Below, piece by piece: positions 1 through 13,688 of a stretch of DNA of 64,000 nt; the stretch's first letter is position 1; each line of letters opens with the position of its first letter. Where the stretch lies: assembly GCA_964057225.1 (NCBI GenBank), contig OZ059894.1:3100001-3164000 (forward strand), read 5' to 3'. Made by a program: the position numbers and the translations under genes. This DNA is from Auanema rhodensis (Eukaryota; Nematoda; Chromadorea; Rhabditida; Rhabditidae). A model generated the notes under the pieces. That model saw nothing but the letters and a program-made list of their open reading frames with translations. It was not told the DNA's origin and did not search any database.

Positions 1-2106
1 ACTAATGCATCATTTTTCAAACAATCATAACTAATTTTTGTATTAAGCGTTTTTCAATGTAGTATAGTGCATTCAATGCGGATTTTTAAGCTGCGTCGAT
101 CTGTGTTATCCGATTTGCGCTAGCTGAAAAATGCAACGAGATATCAACTGATATAAGTTCACACTTATATCCTCGATTTTCACCCTGAAGAATTAATTTT
201 TTCGTTGAATAACATTGTCCATCGTCTTTGCCTTGAAAAAAAAAATCTAAAAACATCTACTTTTTGCTAAATTATTTTGAAATTTTTCGAAAAAATTTTT
301 GTCAAAATGTTTTTGGAAGCAATGTTGAGTGTACATGGAAACTCAACATACACTAATGCATCATTTTTCAAACGATCATAACTAATTTTTGTATTAAGCG
401 TTTTTTAATGTAGTATAGTGCATTCGATGCGGATTTTTAAGCTGCGTCGATCTGTGTTATCCGATTTGCGCTAGCTGAAAAATGCACCGAGATATCAACT
501 GATATAAGTTCACACTTATATCCTCGATTTTCACCCTGAAGAATTAATTTTTTCGTTGAATAACATTGTCCATCGTCTTTGCCTTGAAAAAAAGAATCTA
601 AAAACATCTACTTTTTGCTAAATTATTTTGAAATTTTTCGAAAAAATTTTTGTCAAAATGTTTTTGGAAGCAATGTTGAGTGTACATGGAAACTCAACAT
701 ACACTAATGCATCATTTTTCAAACGATCATAACTAATTTTTGTATTAAGCGTTTTTTAATGTAGTATAGTGCATTCGATGCGGATTTTCAAGCTGCGTCG
801 ATCTGTGTTATCAGATTTGAGCTAGCTTAAAAATGCACCGAGATATCAACTGATATAAGTTCACACTTATATCCTCGATTTTCACCCTGAAGAATTAATT
901 TTTTCGATGAATAACATTGTCCATCGTCTTTGCCTTGAAAAAAGGAGTCTAAAAACATCTACTTTTCGCTAAATTATTTTGAAATTTTTCGAAAAAATTT
1001 TTGTCAAAATGTTTTTGGAAGCAATGTTGAGTGTACATGGAAACTCAACATACACTAATGCATCATTTTTCAAACAATCATAACTAATTTTTGTATTAAG
1101 CGTTTTTCAATGTAGTATAGTGCATTCGATGCGGATTTTCAAGCTGCGTCGATCTGTGTTATCAGATTTGCGCTAGCTTAAAAATGCACCGAGATATCAA
1201 CTGATATAAGTTCACACTTATATCCTCGATTTTCACCCTGAAGAATTAATTTTTTCGTTGAATAACATTGTCCATCGTCTTTGCCTTGAAAAAAGGAATC
1301 TAAAAACATCTACTTTTCGCTAAATTATTTTGAAATTTTTCGAAAAAATTTTTGTCAAAATGTTTTTGGAAGCAATGTTGAGTGTACATGGAAACTCAAC
1401 ATACACTAATGCATCATTTTTCAAACAATCATAACTAATTTTTGTATTAAGCGTTTTTCAATGTAGTATAGTGCATTCGATGCGGATTTTTAAGCTGCGT
1501 CGATCTGTGTTATCCGATTTGCGCTAGCTGAAAAATGCACCGAGATATCAACTGATATAAGTTCACACTTATATCCTCGATTTTCACCCTGAAGAATTAA
1601 TTTTTTCGTTGAATAACATTGTCCATCGTCTTTGCTTTGAAGAAAGGAATCTAAAAACATCTACTTTTTGCTAAATTATTCTGAAATTTTTCGAAAAAAT
1701 TTTTGTCAAAATGTTTTTGGAAGCAATGTTGAGTGTACATGGAAACTCAACATACACTAATGCATCATTTTTCAAACGATCATAACTAATTTTTGTATTA
1801 AGCGTTTTTCAATGTAGTATAGTGCATTCGATGCGGATTTTCAAGCTGCGTCGATCTGTGTTATCAGATTTGCGCTAGCTTAAAAATGCACCGAGATATC
1901 AACTGATATAAGTTCACACTTATATCCTCGATTTTCACCCTGAAGAATTAATTTTTTCGATGAATAACATTGTCCATCGTCTTTGCCTTGAAAAAAGGAA
2001 TCTAAAAACATCTACTTTTCGCTAAATTATTTTGAAATTTTTCGAAAAAATTTTTGTCAAAATGTTTTTGGAAGCAATGTTGAGTGTACATGGAAACTCA
2101 ACATAC
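1..2106 (+). repeat. Six-monomer satellite block, copy 1 (17-monomer offset)
   Basis: Monomers 1 to 6 of the window carry the same ordered set of diagnostic variants as monomers 18 to 23 (5967-8072). The order is a CATTCAATGC class I unit, a CGTTTTTTAATG unit, a CGTTTTTTAATG/TTTGAGCT unit, a class II unit, a TTTGAAGAAAGG class I unit, and a TCGATGAAT class II unit. The offset is 5,966 bases (17 units minus one base). The next unit agrees only through its first third. This is a higher-order repeat or segmental duplication. Confidence 0.8.
352..702 (+). repeat. Reference satellite monomer (class I)
   Basis: A representative 351-base unit for describing internal structure. It contains three dyads: GATATAAG (501-508) pairs with CTTATATC (515-522) across a 6-base loop; TTTTTCGAAAAA (634-645) is a perfect palindrome; ATGTTGAGT (673-681) pairs with ACTCAACAT (692-700) across a 10-base loop. 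The last competes with AGTGTA (679-684) pairing with TACACT (700-705), which crosses into the next unit. TTTCGTTGAA at 551-560 resembles the first half of a CENP-B box, but the CGGG half is missing. I see no internal half-length repeat, so the monomer is not an obvious dimer, although 351 is close to two nucleosome repeats. Confidence 0.9.
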
Positions 2107-3509
2107 ACTAATGCATCATTTTTCAAACAATCATAACTAATTTTTGTATTAAGCGTTTTTCAATGTAGTATAGTGCATTCAATGCGGATTTTTAAGCTGC
2201 GTCGAGCTGTGTTATCCGATTTGCGCTAGCTTAAAAATGCACCGAGATATCAACTGATATAAGTTCACACTTATATCCTCGATTTTCACCCTGAAGAATT
2301 AATTTTTTCGTTGAATAACATTGTCCATCGTCTTTGCCTTGAAAAAAAAATCTAAAAACATCTACTTTTTGCTAAATTATTTTGAAATTTTTCGAAAAAA
2401 TTTTTTTCAAAATGTTTTTGGAAGCAATGTTGAGTGTACATGGAAACTCAACATACACTAATGCATCATTTTTCAAACGATCATAACTAATTTTTGTATT
2501 GAGCGTTTTTCAATGTAGTATAGTGCATTCGATGCGGATTTTTAAGCTGCGTCGAGCTGTGTTATCAGATTTGCGCTAGCTTAAAAATGCACCGAGATAT
2601 CAACTGATATAAGTTCACACATATATCCTCGATTTTCACCCTGAAGAATTAATTTTTTCGTTGAATAACATTGTCCATCGTCTTTGCCTTGAAAAAAGGA
2701 ATCTAAAAACATCTACTTTTCGCTAAATTATTTTGAAATTTTTCGAAAAAATTTTTGTCAAAATGTTTTTGGAAGCAATGTTGAGTGTACATGGAAACTC
2801 AACATACACTAATGCATCATTTTTCAAACGATCATAACTAATTTTTGTATTAAGCGTTTTTCAATGTAGTATAGTGCATTCGATGCGGATTTTTAAGCTG
2901 CGTCGATCTGTGTTATCCGATTTGCGCTAGCTGAAAAATGCACCGAGATATCAACTGATATAAGTTCACACTTATATCCTCGATTTTCACCCTGAAGAAT
3001 TAATTTTTTCGTTGAATAACATTGTCCATCGTCTTTGCCTTGAAAAAAAAAATCTAAAAACATCTACTTTTTGCTAAATTATTTTGAAATTTTTCGAAAA
3101 AATTTTTTTCAAAATGTTTTTGGAAGCAATGTTGAGTGTACATGGAAACTCAACATACACTAATGCATCATTTTTCAAACGATCATAACTAATTTTTGTA
3201 TTGAGCGTTTTTCAATGTAGTATAGTGCATTCGATGCGGATTTTTAAGCTGCGTCGAGCTGTGTTATCAGATTTGCGCTAGCTTAAAAATGCACCGAGAT
3301 ATCAACTGATATAAGTTCACACATATATCCTCGATTTTCACCCTGAAGAATTAATTTTTTCGTTGAATAACATTGTCCATCGTCTTTGCCTTGAAAAAAG
3401 GAATCTAAAAACATCTACTTTTCGCTAAATTATTTTGAAATTTTTCGAAAAAATTTTTGTCAAAATGTTTTTGGAAGCAATGTTGAGTGTACATGGAAAC
3501 TCAACATAC

Positions 3510-4562
3510 ACTAATGCATCATTTTTCAAACGATCATAACTAATTTTTGTATTAAGCGTTTTTCAATGTAGTATAGTGCATTCGATGCGGATTTTCAAGC
3601 TGCGTCGATCTGTGTTATCAGATTTGCGCTAGCTTAAAAATGCACCGAGATATCAACTGATATAAGTTCACACTTATATCCTCGATTTTCACCCTGAAGA
3701 ATTAATTTTTTCGTTGAATAACATTGTCCATCGTCTTTGCCTTGAAAAAAGGAATCTAAAAACATCTACTTTTCGCTAAATTATTTTGAAATTTTTCGAA
3801 AAAATTTTTGTCAAAATGTTTTTGGAAGCAATGTTGAGTGTACATGGAAACTCAACATACACTAATGCATCATTTTTCAAACAATCATAACTAATTTTTG
3901 TATTAAGCGTTTTTCAATGTAGTATAGTGCATTCGATGCGGATTTTTAAGCTGCGTCGATCTGTGTTATCCGATTTGCGCTAGCTGAAAAATGCACCGAG
4001 ATATCAACTGATATAAGTTCACACTTATATCCTCGATTTTCACCCTGAAGAATTAATTTTTTCGTTGAATAACATTGTCCATCGTCTTTGCTTTGAAGAA
4101 AGGAATCTAAAAACATCTACTTTTTGCTAAATTATTCTGAAATTTTTCGAAAAAATTTTTGTCAAAATGTTTTTGGAAGCAATGTTGAGTGTACATGGAA
4201 ACTCAACATACACTAATGCATCATTTTTCAAACGATCATAACTAATTTTTGTATTAAGCGTTTTTCAATGTAGTATAGTGCATTCGATGCGGATTTTCAA
4301 GCTGCGTCGATCTGTGTTATCAGATTTGCGCTAGCTTAAAAATGCACCGAGATATCAACTGATATAAGTTCACACTTATATCCTCGATTTTCACCCTGAA
4401 GAATTAATTTTTTCGATGAATAACATTGTCCATCGTCTTTGCCTTGAAAAAAGGAATCTAAAAACATCTACTTTTCGCTAAATTATTTTGAAATTTTTCG
4501 AAAAAATTTTTGTCAAAATGTTTTTGGAAGCAATGTTGAGTGTACATGGAAACTCAACATAC
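3510..4562 (+). repeat. Three-monomer satellite block repeated at 4914
   Basis: Three units (class II; TTTGAAGAAAGG class I; TCGATGAAT class II) recur at 4914-5966 with an offset of 1,404 bases (four monomers). The shared rare TTTGAAGAAAGG and ATTATTCTGA variants show that the copies are related as a block and not only by general monomer identity. Confidence 0.7.
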
Positions 4563-5966
4563 ACTAATGCATCATTTTTCAAACAATCATAACTAATTTT
4601 TGTATTAAGCGTTTTTCAATGTAGTATAGTGCATTCAATGCGGATTTTTAAGCTGCGTCGATCTGTGTTATCCGATTTGCGCTAGCTGAAAAATGCAACG
4701 AGATATCAACTGATATAAGTTCACACTTATATCCTCGATTTTCACCCTGAAGAATTAATTTTTTCGTTGAATAACATTGTCCATCGTCTTTGCCTTGAAA
4801 AAAGGAATCTAAAAACATCTACTTTTCGCTAAATTATTTTGAAATTTTTCGAAAAAATTTTTGTCAAAATGTTTTTGGAAGCAATGTTGAGTGTACATGG
4901 AAACTCAACATACACTAATGCATCATTTTTCAAACGATCATAACTAATTTTTGTATTAAGCGTTTTTCAATGTAGTATAGTGCATTCGATGCGGATTTTC
5001 AAGCTGCGTCGATCTGTGTTATCAGATTTGCGCTAGCTTAAAAATGCACCGAGATATCAACTGATATAAGTTCACACTTATATCCTCGATTTTCACCCTG
5101 AAGAATTAATTTTTTCGTTGAATAACATTGTCCATCGTCTTTGCCTTGAAAAAAGGAATCTAAAAACATCTACTTTTCGCTAAATTATTTTGAAATTTTT
5201 CGAAAAAATTTTTGTCAAAATGTTTTTGGAAGCAATGTTGAGTGTACATGGAAACTCAACATACACTAATGCATCATTTTTCAAACAATCATAACTAATT
5301 TTTGTATTAAGCGTTTTTCAATGTAGTATAGTGCATTCGATGCGGATTTTTAAGCTGCGTCGATCTGTGTTATCCGATTTGCGCTAGCTGAAAAATGCAC
5401 CGAGATATCAACTGATATAAGTTCACACTTATATCCTCGATTTTCACCCTGAAGAATTAATTTTTTCGTTGAATAACATTGTCCATCGTCTTTGCTTTGA
5501 AGAAAGGAATCTAAAAACATCTACTTTTTGCTAAATTATTCTGAAATTTTTCGAAAAAATTTTTGTCAAAATGTTTTTGGAAGCAATGTTGAGTGTACAT
5601 GGAAACTCAACATACACTAATGCATCATTTTTCAAACGATCATAACTAATTTTTGTATTAAGCGTTTTTCAATGTAGTATAGTGCATTCGATGCGGATTT
5701 TCAAGCTGCGTCGATCTGTGTTATCAGATTTGCGCTAGCTTAAAAATGCACCGAGATATCAACTGATATAAGTTCACACTTATATCCTCGATTTTCACCC
5801 TGAAGAATTAATTTTTTCGATGAATAACATTGTCCATCGTCTTTGCCTTGAAAAAAGGAATCTAAAAACATCTACTTTTCGCTAAATTATTTTGAAATTT
5901 TTCGAAAAAATTTTTGTCAAAATGTTTTTGGAAGCAATGTTGAGTGTACATGGAAACTCAACATAC

Positions 5967-8072
5967 ACTAATGCATCATTTTTCAAACAATCATAACTAA
6001 TTTTTGTATTAAGCGTTTTTCAATGTAGTATAGTGCATTCAATGCGGATTTTTAAGCTGCGTCGATCTGTGTTATCCGATTTGCGCTAGCTGAAAAATGC
6101 AACGAGATATCAACTGATATAAGTTCACACTTATATCCTCGATTTTCACCCTGAAGAATTAATTTTTTCGTTGAATAACATTGTCCATCGTCTTTGCCTT
6201 GAAAAAAAAAATCTAAAAACATCTACTTTTTGCTAAATTATTTTGAAATTTTTCGAAAAAATTTTTGTCAAAATGTTTTTGGAAGCAATGTTGAGTGTAC
6301 ATGGAAACTCAACATACACTAATGCATCATTTTTCAAACGATCATAACTAATTTTTGTATTAAGCGTTTTTTAATGTAGTATAGTGCATTCGATGCGGAT
6401 TTTTAAGCTGCGTCGATCTGTGTTATCCGATTTGCGCTAGCTGAAAAATGCACCGAGATATCAACTGATATAAGTTCACACTTATATCCTCGATTTTCAC
6501 CCTGAAGAATTAATTTTTTCGTTGAATAACATTGTCCATCGTCTTTGCCTTGAAAAAAAGAATCTAAAAACATCTACTTTTTGCTAAATTATTTTGAAAT
6601 TTTTCGAAAAAATTTTTGTCAAAATGTTTTTGGAAGCAATGTTGAGTGTACATGGAAACTCAACATACACTAATGCATCATTTTTCAAACGATCATAACT
6701 AATTTTTGTATTAAGCGTTTTTTAATGTAGTATAGTGCATTCGATGCGGATTTTCAAGCTGCGTCGATCTGTGTTATCAGATTTGAGCTAGCTTAAAAAT
6801 GCACCGAGATATCAACTGATATAAGTTCACACTTATATCCTCGATTTTCACCCTGAAGAATTAATTTTTTCGATGAATAACATTGTCCATCGTCTTTGCC
6901 TTGAAAAAAGGAGTCTAAAAACATCTACTTTTCGCTAAATTATTTTGAAATTTTTCGAAAAAATTTTTGTCAAAATGTTTTTGGAAGCAATGTTGAGTGT
7001 ACATGGAAACTCAACATACACTAATGCATCATTTTTCAAACAATCATAACTAATTTTTGTATTAAGCGTTTTTCAATGTAGTATAGTGCATTCGATGCGG
7101 ATTTTCAAGCTGCGTCGATCTGTGTTATCAGATTTGCGCTAGCTTAAAAATGCACCGAGATATCAACTGATATAAGTTCACACTTATATCCTCGATTTTC
7201 ACCCTGAAGAATTAATTTTTTCGTTGAATAACATTGTCCATCGTCTTTGCCTTGAAAAAAGGAATCTAAAAACATCTACTTTTCGCTAAATTATTTTGAA
7301 ATTTTTCGAAAAAATTTTTGTCAAAATGTTTTTGGAAGCAATGTTGAGTGTACATGGAAACTCAACATACACTAATGCATCATTTTTCAAACAATCATAA
7401 CTAATTTTTGTATTAAGCGTTTTTCAATGTAGTATAGTGCATTCGATGCGGATTTTTAAGCTGCGTCGATCTGTGTTATCCGATTTGCGCTAGCTGAAAA
7501 ATGCACCGAGATATCAACTGATATAAGTTCACACTTATATCCTCGATTTTCACCCTGAAGAATTAATTTTTTCGTTGAATAACATTGTCCATCGTCTTTG
7601 CTTTGAAGAAAGGAATCTAAAAACATCTACTTTTTGCTAAATTATTCTGAAATTTTTCGAAAAAATTTTTGTCAAAATGTTTTTGGAAGCAATGTTGAGT
7701 GTACATGGAAACTCAACATACACTAATGCATCATTTTTCAAACGATCATAACTAATTTTTGTATTAAGCGTTTTTCAATGTAGTATAGTGCATTCGATGC
7801 GGATTTTCAAGCTGCGTCGATCTGTGTTATCAGATTTGCGCTAGCTTAAAAATGCACCGAGATATCAACTGATATAAGTTCACACTTATATCCTCGATTT
7901 TCACCCTGAAGAATTAATTTTTTCGATGAATAACATTGTCCATCGTCTTTGCCTTGAAAAAAGGAATCTAAAAACATCTACTTTTCGCTAAATTATTTTG
8001 AAATTTTTCGAAAAAATTTTTGTCAAAATGTTTTTGGAAGCAATGTTGAGTGTACATGGAAACTCAACATAC
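5967..8072 (+). repeat. Six-monomer satellite block, copy 2 (17-monomer offset)
   Basis: Second copy of the variant string found at 1-2106, in the same order and orientation. The rare CGTTTTTTAATG units at 6318 and 6669, and the TTTGAGCT variant in the latter, match those at 352 and 703. Confidence 0.8.
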
Positions 8073-10880
8073 ACTAATGCATCATTTTTCAAACAATCAT
8101 AACTAATTTTTGTATTAAGCGTTTTTCAATGTAGTATAGTGCATTCAATGCGGATTTTTAAGCTGCGTCGATCTGTGTTATCCGATTTGCGCTAGCTGAA
8201 AAATGCACCGAGATATCAACTGATATAAGTTCACACTTATATCCTCGATTTTCACCCTGAAGAATTAATTTTTTCGTTGAATAACATTGTCCATCGTCTT
8301 TGCCTTGAAAAAAAGAATCTAAAAACATCTACTTTTTGCTAAATTATTTTGAAATTTTTCGAAAAAATTTTTGTCAAAATGTTTTTGGAAGCAATGTTGA
8401 GTGTACATGGAAACTCAACATACACTAATGCATCATTTTTCAAACGATCATAACTAATTTTTGTATTAAGCGTTTCTCCATGTAGTATAGTGCATTCGAT
8501 GCGGATTTTTAAGCTGCGTCGATCTGTGTTATCCGATTTGCGCTAGCTGAAAAATGCACCGAGATATCAACTGATATAAGTTCACACTTATATCCTCGAT
8601 TTTCACCCTGAAGAATTAATTTTTTCGTTGAATAACATTGTCCATCGTCTTTGCCTTGAAAAAAAGAATCTAAAAACATCTACTTTTTGCTAAATTATTT
8701 TGAAATTTTTCGAAAAAATTTTTGTCAAAATGTTTTTGGAAGCAATGTTGAGTGTACATGGAAACTCAACATACACTAATGCATCATTTTTCAAACGATC
8801 ATAACTAATTTTTGTATTAAGCGTTTTTTAATGTAGTATAGTGCATTCGATGCGGATTTTCAAGCTGCGTCGATCTGTGTTATCAGATTTGAGCTAGCTT
8901 AAAAATGCACCGAGATATCAACTGATATAAGTTCACACTTATATCCTCGATTTTCACCCTGAAGAATTAATTTTTTCGATGAATAACATTGTCCATCGTC
9001 TTTGCCTTGAAAAAAGGAGTCTAAAAACATCTACTTTTCGCTAAATTATTTTGAAATTTTTCGAAAAAATTTTTGTCAAAATGTTTTTGGAAGCAATGTT
9101 GAGTGTACATCGAAACTCAACATACACTAATGCATCATTTTTCAAACAATCATAACTAATTTTTGTATTAAGCGTTTTTCAATGTAGTATAGTGCATTCG
9201 ATGCGGATTTTTAAGCTGCGTCGATCTGTGTTATCCGATTTGCGCTAGCTGAAAAATGCAACGAGATATCAACTGATATAAGTTCACACTTATATCCTCG
9301 ATTTTCACCCTGAAGAATTAATTTTTTCGTTGAATAACATTGTCCATCGTCTTTGCCTTGAAAAAAAGAATCTAAAAACATCTACTTTTTGCTAAATTAT
9401 TTTGAAATTTTTCGAAAAAATTTTTGTCAAAATGTTTTTGGAAGCAATGTTGAGTGTACATGGAAACTCAACATACACTAATGCATCATTTTTCAAACAA
9501 TCATAACTAATTTTTGTATTGAGCGTTTTTCAATGTAGTATAGTGCATTCGATGCGGATTTTTAAGCTGCGTCGAGCTGTGTTATCAGATTTGCGCTAGC
9601 TTAAAAATGCACCGAGATATCAACTGATATAAGTTCACACATATATCCTCGATTTTCACCCTGAAGAATTAATTTTTTCGTTGAATAACATTGTCCATCG
9701 TCTTTGCCTTGAAAAAAGGAATCTAAAAACATCTACTTTTCGCTAAATTATTTTGAAATTTTTCGAAAAAATTTTTGTCAAAATGTTTTTGGAAGCAATG
9801 TTGAGTGTACATGGAAACTCAACATACACTAATGCATCATTTTTCAAACGATTATAACTAATTTTTGTATTAAGCGTTTTTCAATGTAGTATAGTGCATT
9901 CGATGCGGATTTTCAAGCTGCGTCGATCTGTGTTATCAGATTTGCGCTAGCTTAAAAATGCACCGAGATATCAACTGATATAAGTTCACACTTATATCCT
10001 CGATTTTCACCCTGAAGAATTAATTTTTTCGTTGAATAACATTGTCCATCGTCTTTGCCTTGAAAAAAGGAATCTAAAAACATCTACTTTTCGCTAAATT
10101 ATTTTGAAATTTTTCGAAAAAATTTTTGTCAAAATGTTTTTGGAAGCAATGTTGAGTGTACATGGAAACTCAACATACACTAATGCATCATTTTTCAAAC
10201 AATCATAACTAATTTTTGTATTAAGCGTTTTTCAATGTAGTATAGTGCATTCGATGCGGATTTTTAAGCTGCGTCGATCTGTGTTATCCGATTTGCGCTA
10301 GCTGAAAAATGCAACGAGATATCAACTGATATAAGTTCACACTTATATCCTCGATTTTCACCCTGAAGAATTAATTTTTTCGTTGAATAACATTGTCCAT
10401 CGTCTTTGCCTTGAAAAAAAAAATCTAAAAACATCTACTTTTTGCTGAATTATTTTGAAATTTTTCGAAAAAATTTTTGTCAAAATGTTTTTGGAAGCAA
10501 TGTTGAGTGTACATGGAAACTCAACATACACTAATGCATCATTTTTCAAACAATCATAACTAATTTTTGTATTGAGCGTTTTTCAATGTAGTATAGTGCA
10601 TTCGATGCGGATTTTTAAGCTGCGTCGAGCTGTGTTATCAGATTTGCGCTAGCTTAAAAATGCACCGAGATATCAACTGATATAAGTTCACACATATATC
10701 CTCGATTTTCACCCTGAAGAATTAATTTTTTCGTTGAATAACATTGTCCATCGTCTTTGCCTTGAAAAAAGGAATCTAAAAACATCTACTTTTCGCTAAA
10801 TTATTTTGAAATTTTTCGAAAAAATTTTTGTCAAAATGTTTTTGGAAGCAATGTTGAGTGTACATGGAAACTCAACATAC
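7020..10880 (+). repeat. Eleven-monomer satellite block, copy 1 (19-monomer offset)
   Basis: Eleven consecutive units match those at 13689-17549 in variant order, offset exactly 6,669 bases (19 x 351). The block includes the distinctive CGTTTCTCCATG unit (8424) and the unit with GCTGAATTA (G at 10447). The only differences I noticed are C at 9111 versus G at 15780, and G at 10290 versus A at 16959. Similarity also extends into the flanking units, roughly from 6725 to 11070. Confidence 0.85.
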
Positions 10881-13688
10881 ACTAATGCATCATTTTTCAA
10901 ACAATCATAACTAATTTTTGTATTAAGCGTTTTTCAATGTAGTATAGTGCATTCGATGCGGATTTTCAAGCTGCGTCGATCTGTGTTATCAGATTTGCGC
11001 TAGCTTAAAAATGCACCGAGATATCAACTGATATAAGTTCACACTTATATCCTCGATTTTCACCCTGAAGAATTAATTTTTTCGTTGAATAACATTGTCC
11101 ATCGTCTTTGCCTTGAAAAAAAGAATCTAAAAACATCTACTTTTTGCTAAATTATTTTGAAATTTTTCGAAAAAATTTTTGTCAAAATGTTTTTGGAAGC
11201 AATGTTGAGTGTACATGGAAACTCAACATACACTAATGCATCATTTTTCAAACAATCATAACTAATTTTTGTATTGAGCGTTTTTCAATGTAGTATAGTG
11301 CATTCGATGCGGATTTTTAAGCTGCGTCGAGCTGTGTTATCAGATTTGCGCTAGCTTAAAAATGCACCGAGATATCAACTGATATAAGTTCACACATATA
11401 TCCTCGATTTTCACCCTGAAGAATTAATTTTTTCGTTGAATAACATTGTCCATCGTCTTTGCCTTGAAAAAAGGAATCTAAAAACATCTACTTTTCGCTA
11501 AATTATTTTGAAATTTTTCGAAAAAATTTTTGTCAAAATGTTTTTGGAAGCAATGTTGAGTGTACATGGAAACTCAACATACACTAATGCATCATTTTTC
11601 AAACGATTATAACTAATTTTTGTATTAAGCGTTTTTCAATGTAGTATAGTGCATTCGATGCGGATTTTCAAGCTGCGTCGATCTGTGTTATCAGATTTGC
11701 GCTAGCTTAAAAATGCACCGAGATATCAACTGATATAAGTTCACACTTATATCCTCGATTTTCACCCTGAAGAATTAATTTTTTCGTTGAATAACATTGT
11801 CCATCGTCTTTGCCTTGAAAAAAGGAATCTAAAAACATCTACTTTTCGCTAAATTATTTTGAAATTTTTCGAAAAAATTTTTGTCAAAATGTTTTTGGAA
11901 GCAATGTTGAGTGTACATGGAAACTCAACATACACTAATGCATCATTTTTCAAACAATCATAACTAATTTTTGTATTAAGCGTTTTTCAATGTAGTATAG
12001 TGCATTCGATGCGGATTTTTAAGCTGCGTCGATCTGTGTTATCCGATTTGCGCTAGCTGAAAAATGCAACGAGATATCAACTGATATAAGTTCACACTTA
12101 TATCCTCGATTTTCACCCTGAAGAATTAATTTTTTCGTTGAATAACATTGTCCATCGTCTTTGCCTTGAAAAAAAAAATCTAAAAACATCTACTTTTTGC
12201 TGAATTATTTTGAAATTTTTCGAAAAAATTTTTGTCAAAATGTTTTTGGAAGCAATGTTGAGTGTACATGGAAACTCAACATACACTAATGCATCATTTT
12301 TCAAACAATCATAACTAATTTTTGTATTGAGCGTTTTTCAATGTAGTATAGTGCATTCGATGCGGATTTTTAAGCTGCGTCGAGCTGTGTTATCAGATTT
12401 GCGCTAGCTTAAAAATGCACCGAGATATCAACTGATATAAGTTCACACATATATCCTCGATTTTCACCCTGAAGAATTAATTTTTTCGTTGAATAACATT
12501 GTCCATCGTCTTTGCCTTGAAAAAAGGAATCTAAAAACATCTACTTTTCGCTAAATTATTTTGAAATTTTTCGAAAAAATTTTTGTCAAAATGTTTTTGG
12601 AAGCAATGTTGAGTGTACATGGAAACTCAACATACACTAATGCATCATTTTTCAAACAATCATAACTAATTTTTGTATTAAGCGTTTTTCAATGTAGTAT
12701 AGTGCATTCGATGCGGATTTTCAAGCTGCGTCGATCTGTGTTATCAGATTTGCGCTAGCTTAAAAATGCACCGAGATATCAACTGATATAAGTTCACACT
12801 TATATCCTCGATTTTCACCCTGAAGAATTAATTTTTTCGATGAATAACATTGTCCATCGTCTTTGCCTTGAAAAAAGGAGTCTAAAAACATCTACTTTTC
12901 GCTAAATTATTTTGAAATTTTTCGAAAAAATTTTTGTCAAAATGTTTTTGGAAGCAATGTTGAGTGTACATGGAAACTCAACATACACTAATGCATCATT
13001 TTTCAAACAATCATAACTAATTTTTGTATTGAGCGTTTTTCAATGTAGTATAGTGCATTCGATGCGGATTTTTAAGCTGCGTCGAGCTGTGTTATCAGAT
13101 TTGCGCTAGCTTAAAAATGCACCGAGATATCAACTGATATAAGTTCACACATATATCCTCGATTTTCACCCTGAAGAATTAATTTTTTCGTTGAATAACA
13201 TTGTCCATCGTCTTTGCCTTGAAAAAAGGAATCTAAAAACATCTACTTTTCGCTAAATTATTTTGAAATTTTTCGAAAAAATTTTTGTCAAAATGTTTTT
13301 GGAAGCAATGTTGAGTGTACATGGAAACTCAACATACACTAATGCATCATTTTTCAAACAATCATAACTAATTTTTGTATTAAGCGTTTTTCAATGTAGT
13401 ATAGTGCATTCGATGCGGATTTTCAAGCTGCGTCGATCTGTGTTATCAGATTTGAGCTAGCTTAAAAATGCACCGAGATATCAACTGATATAAGTTCACA
13501 CTTATATCCTCGATTTTCACCCTGAAGAATTAATTTTTTCGATGAATAACATTGTCCATCGTCTTTGCCTTGAAAAAAGGAGTCTAAAAACATCTACTTT
13601 TCGCTAAATTATTTTGAAATTTTTCGAAAAAATTTTTGTCAAAATGTTTTTGGAAGCAATGTTGAGTGTACATGGAAACTCAACATAC

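Noticed and set aside
352-702. Monomer as an ancient dimer of about 175 bases
   Set aside because: Comparing the two halves by eye shows no meaningful similarity beyond shared A/T runs.
10358-10549. 63-codon minus-strand reading frame, repeated identically at 12113-12304 and 17027-17218
   Set aside because: It lies inside satellite monomers and exists only because an A-to-G change (10447, 12202, 17116) turns a TAG into CAG on the minus strand. The other monomers keep the stop, and it spreads with the satellite block, not as a gene.
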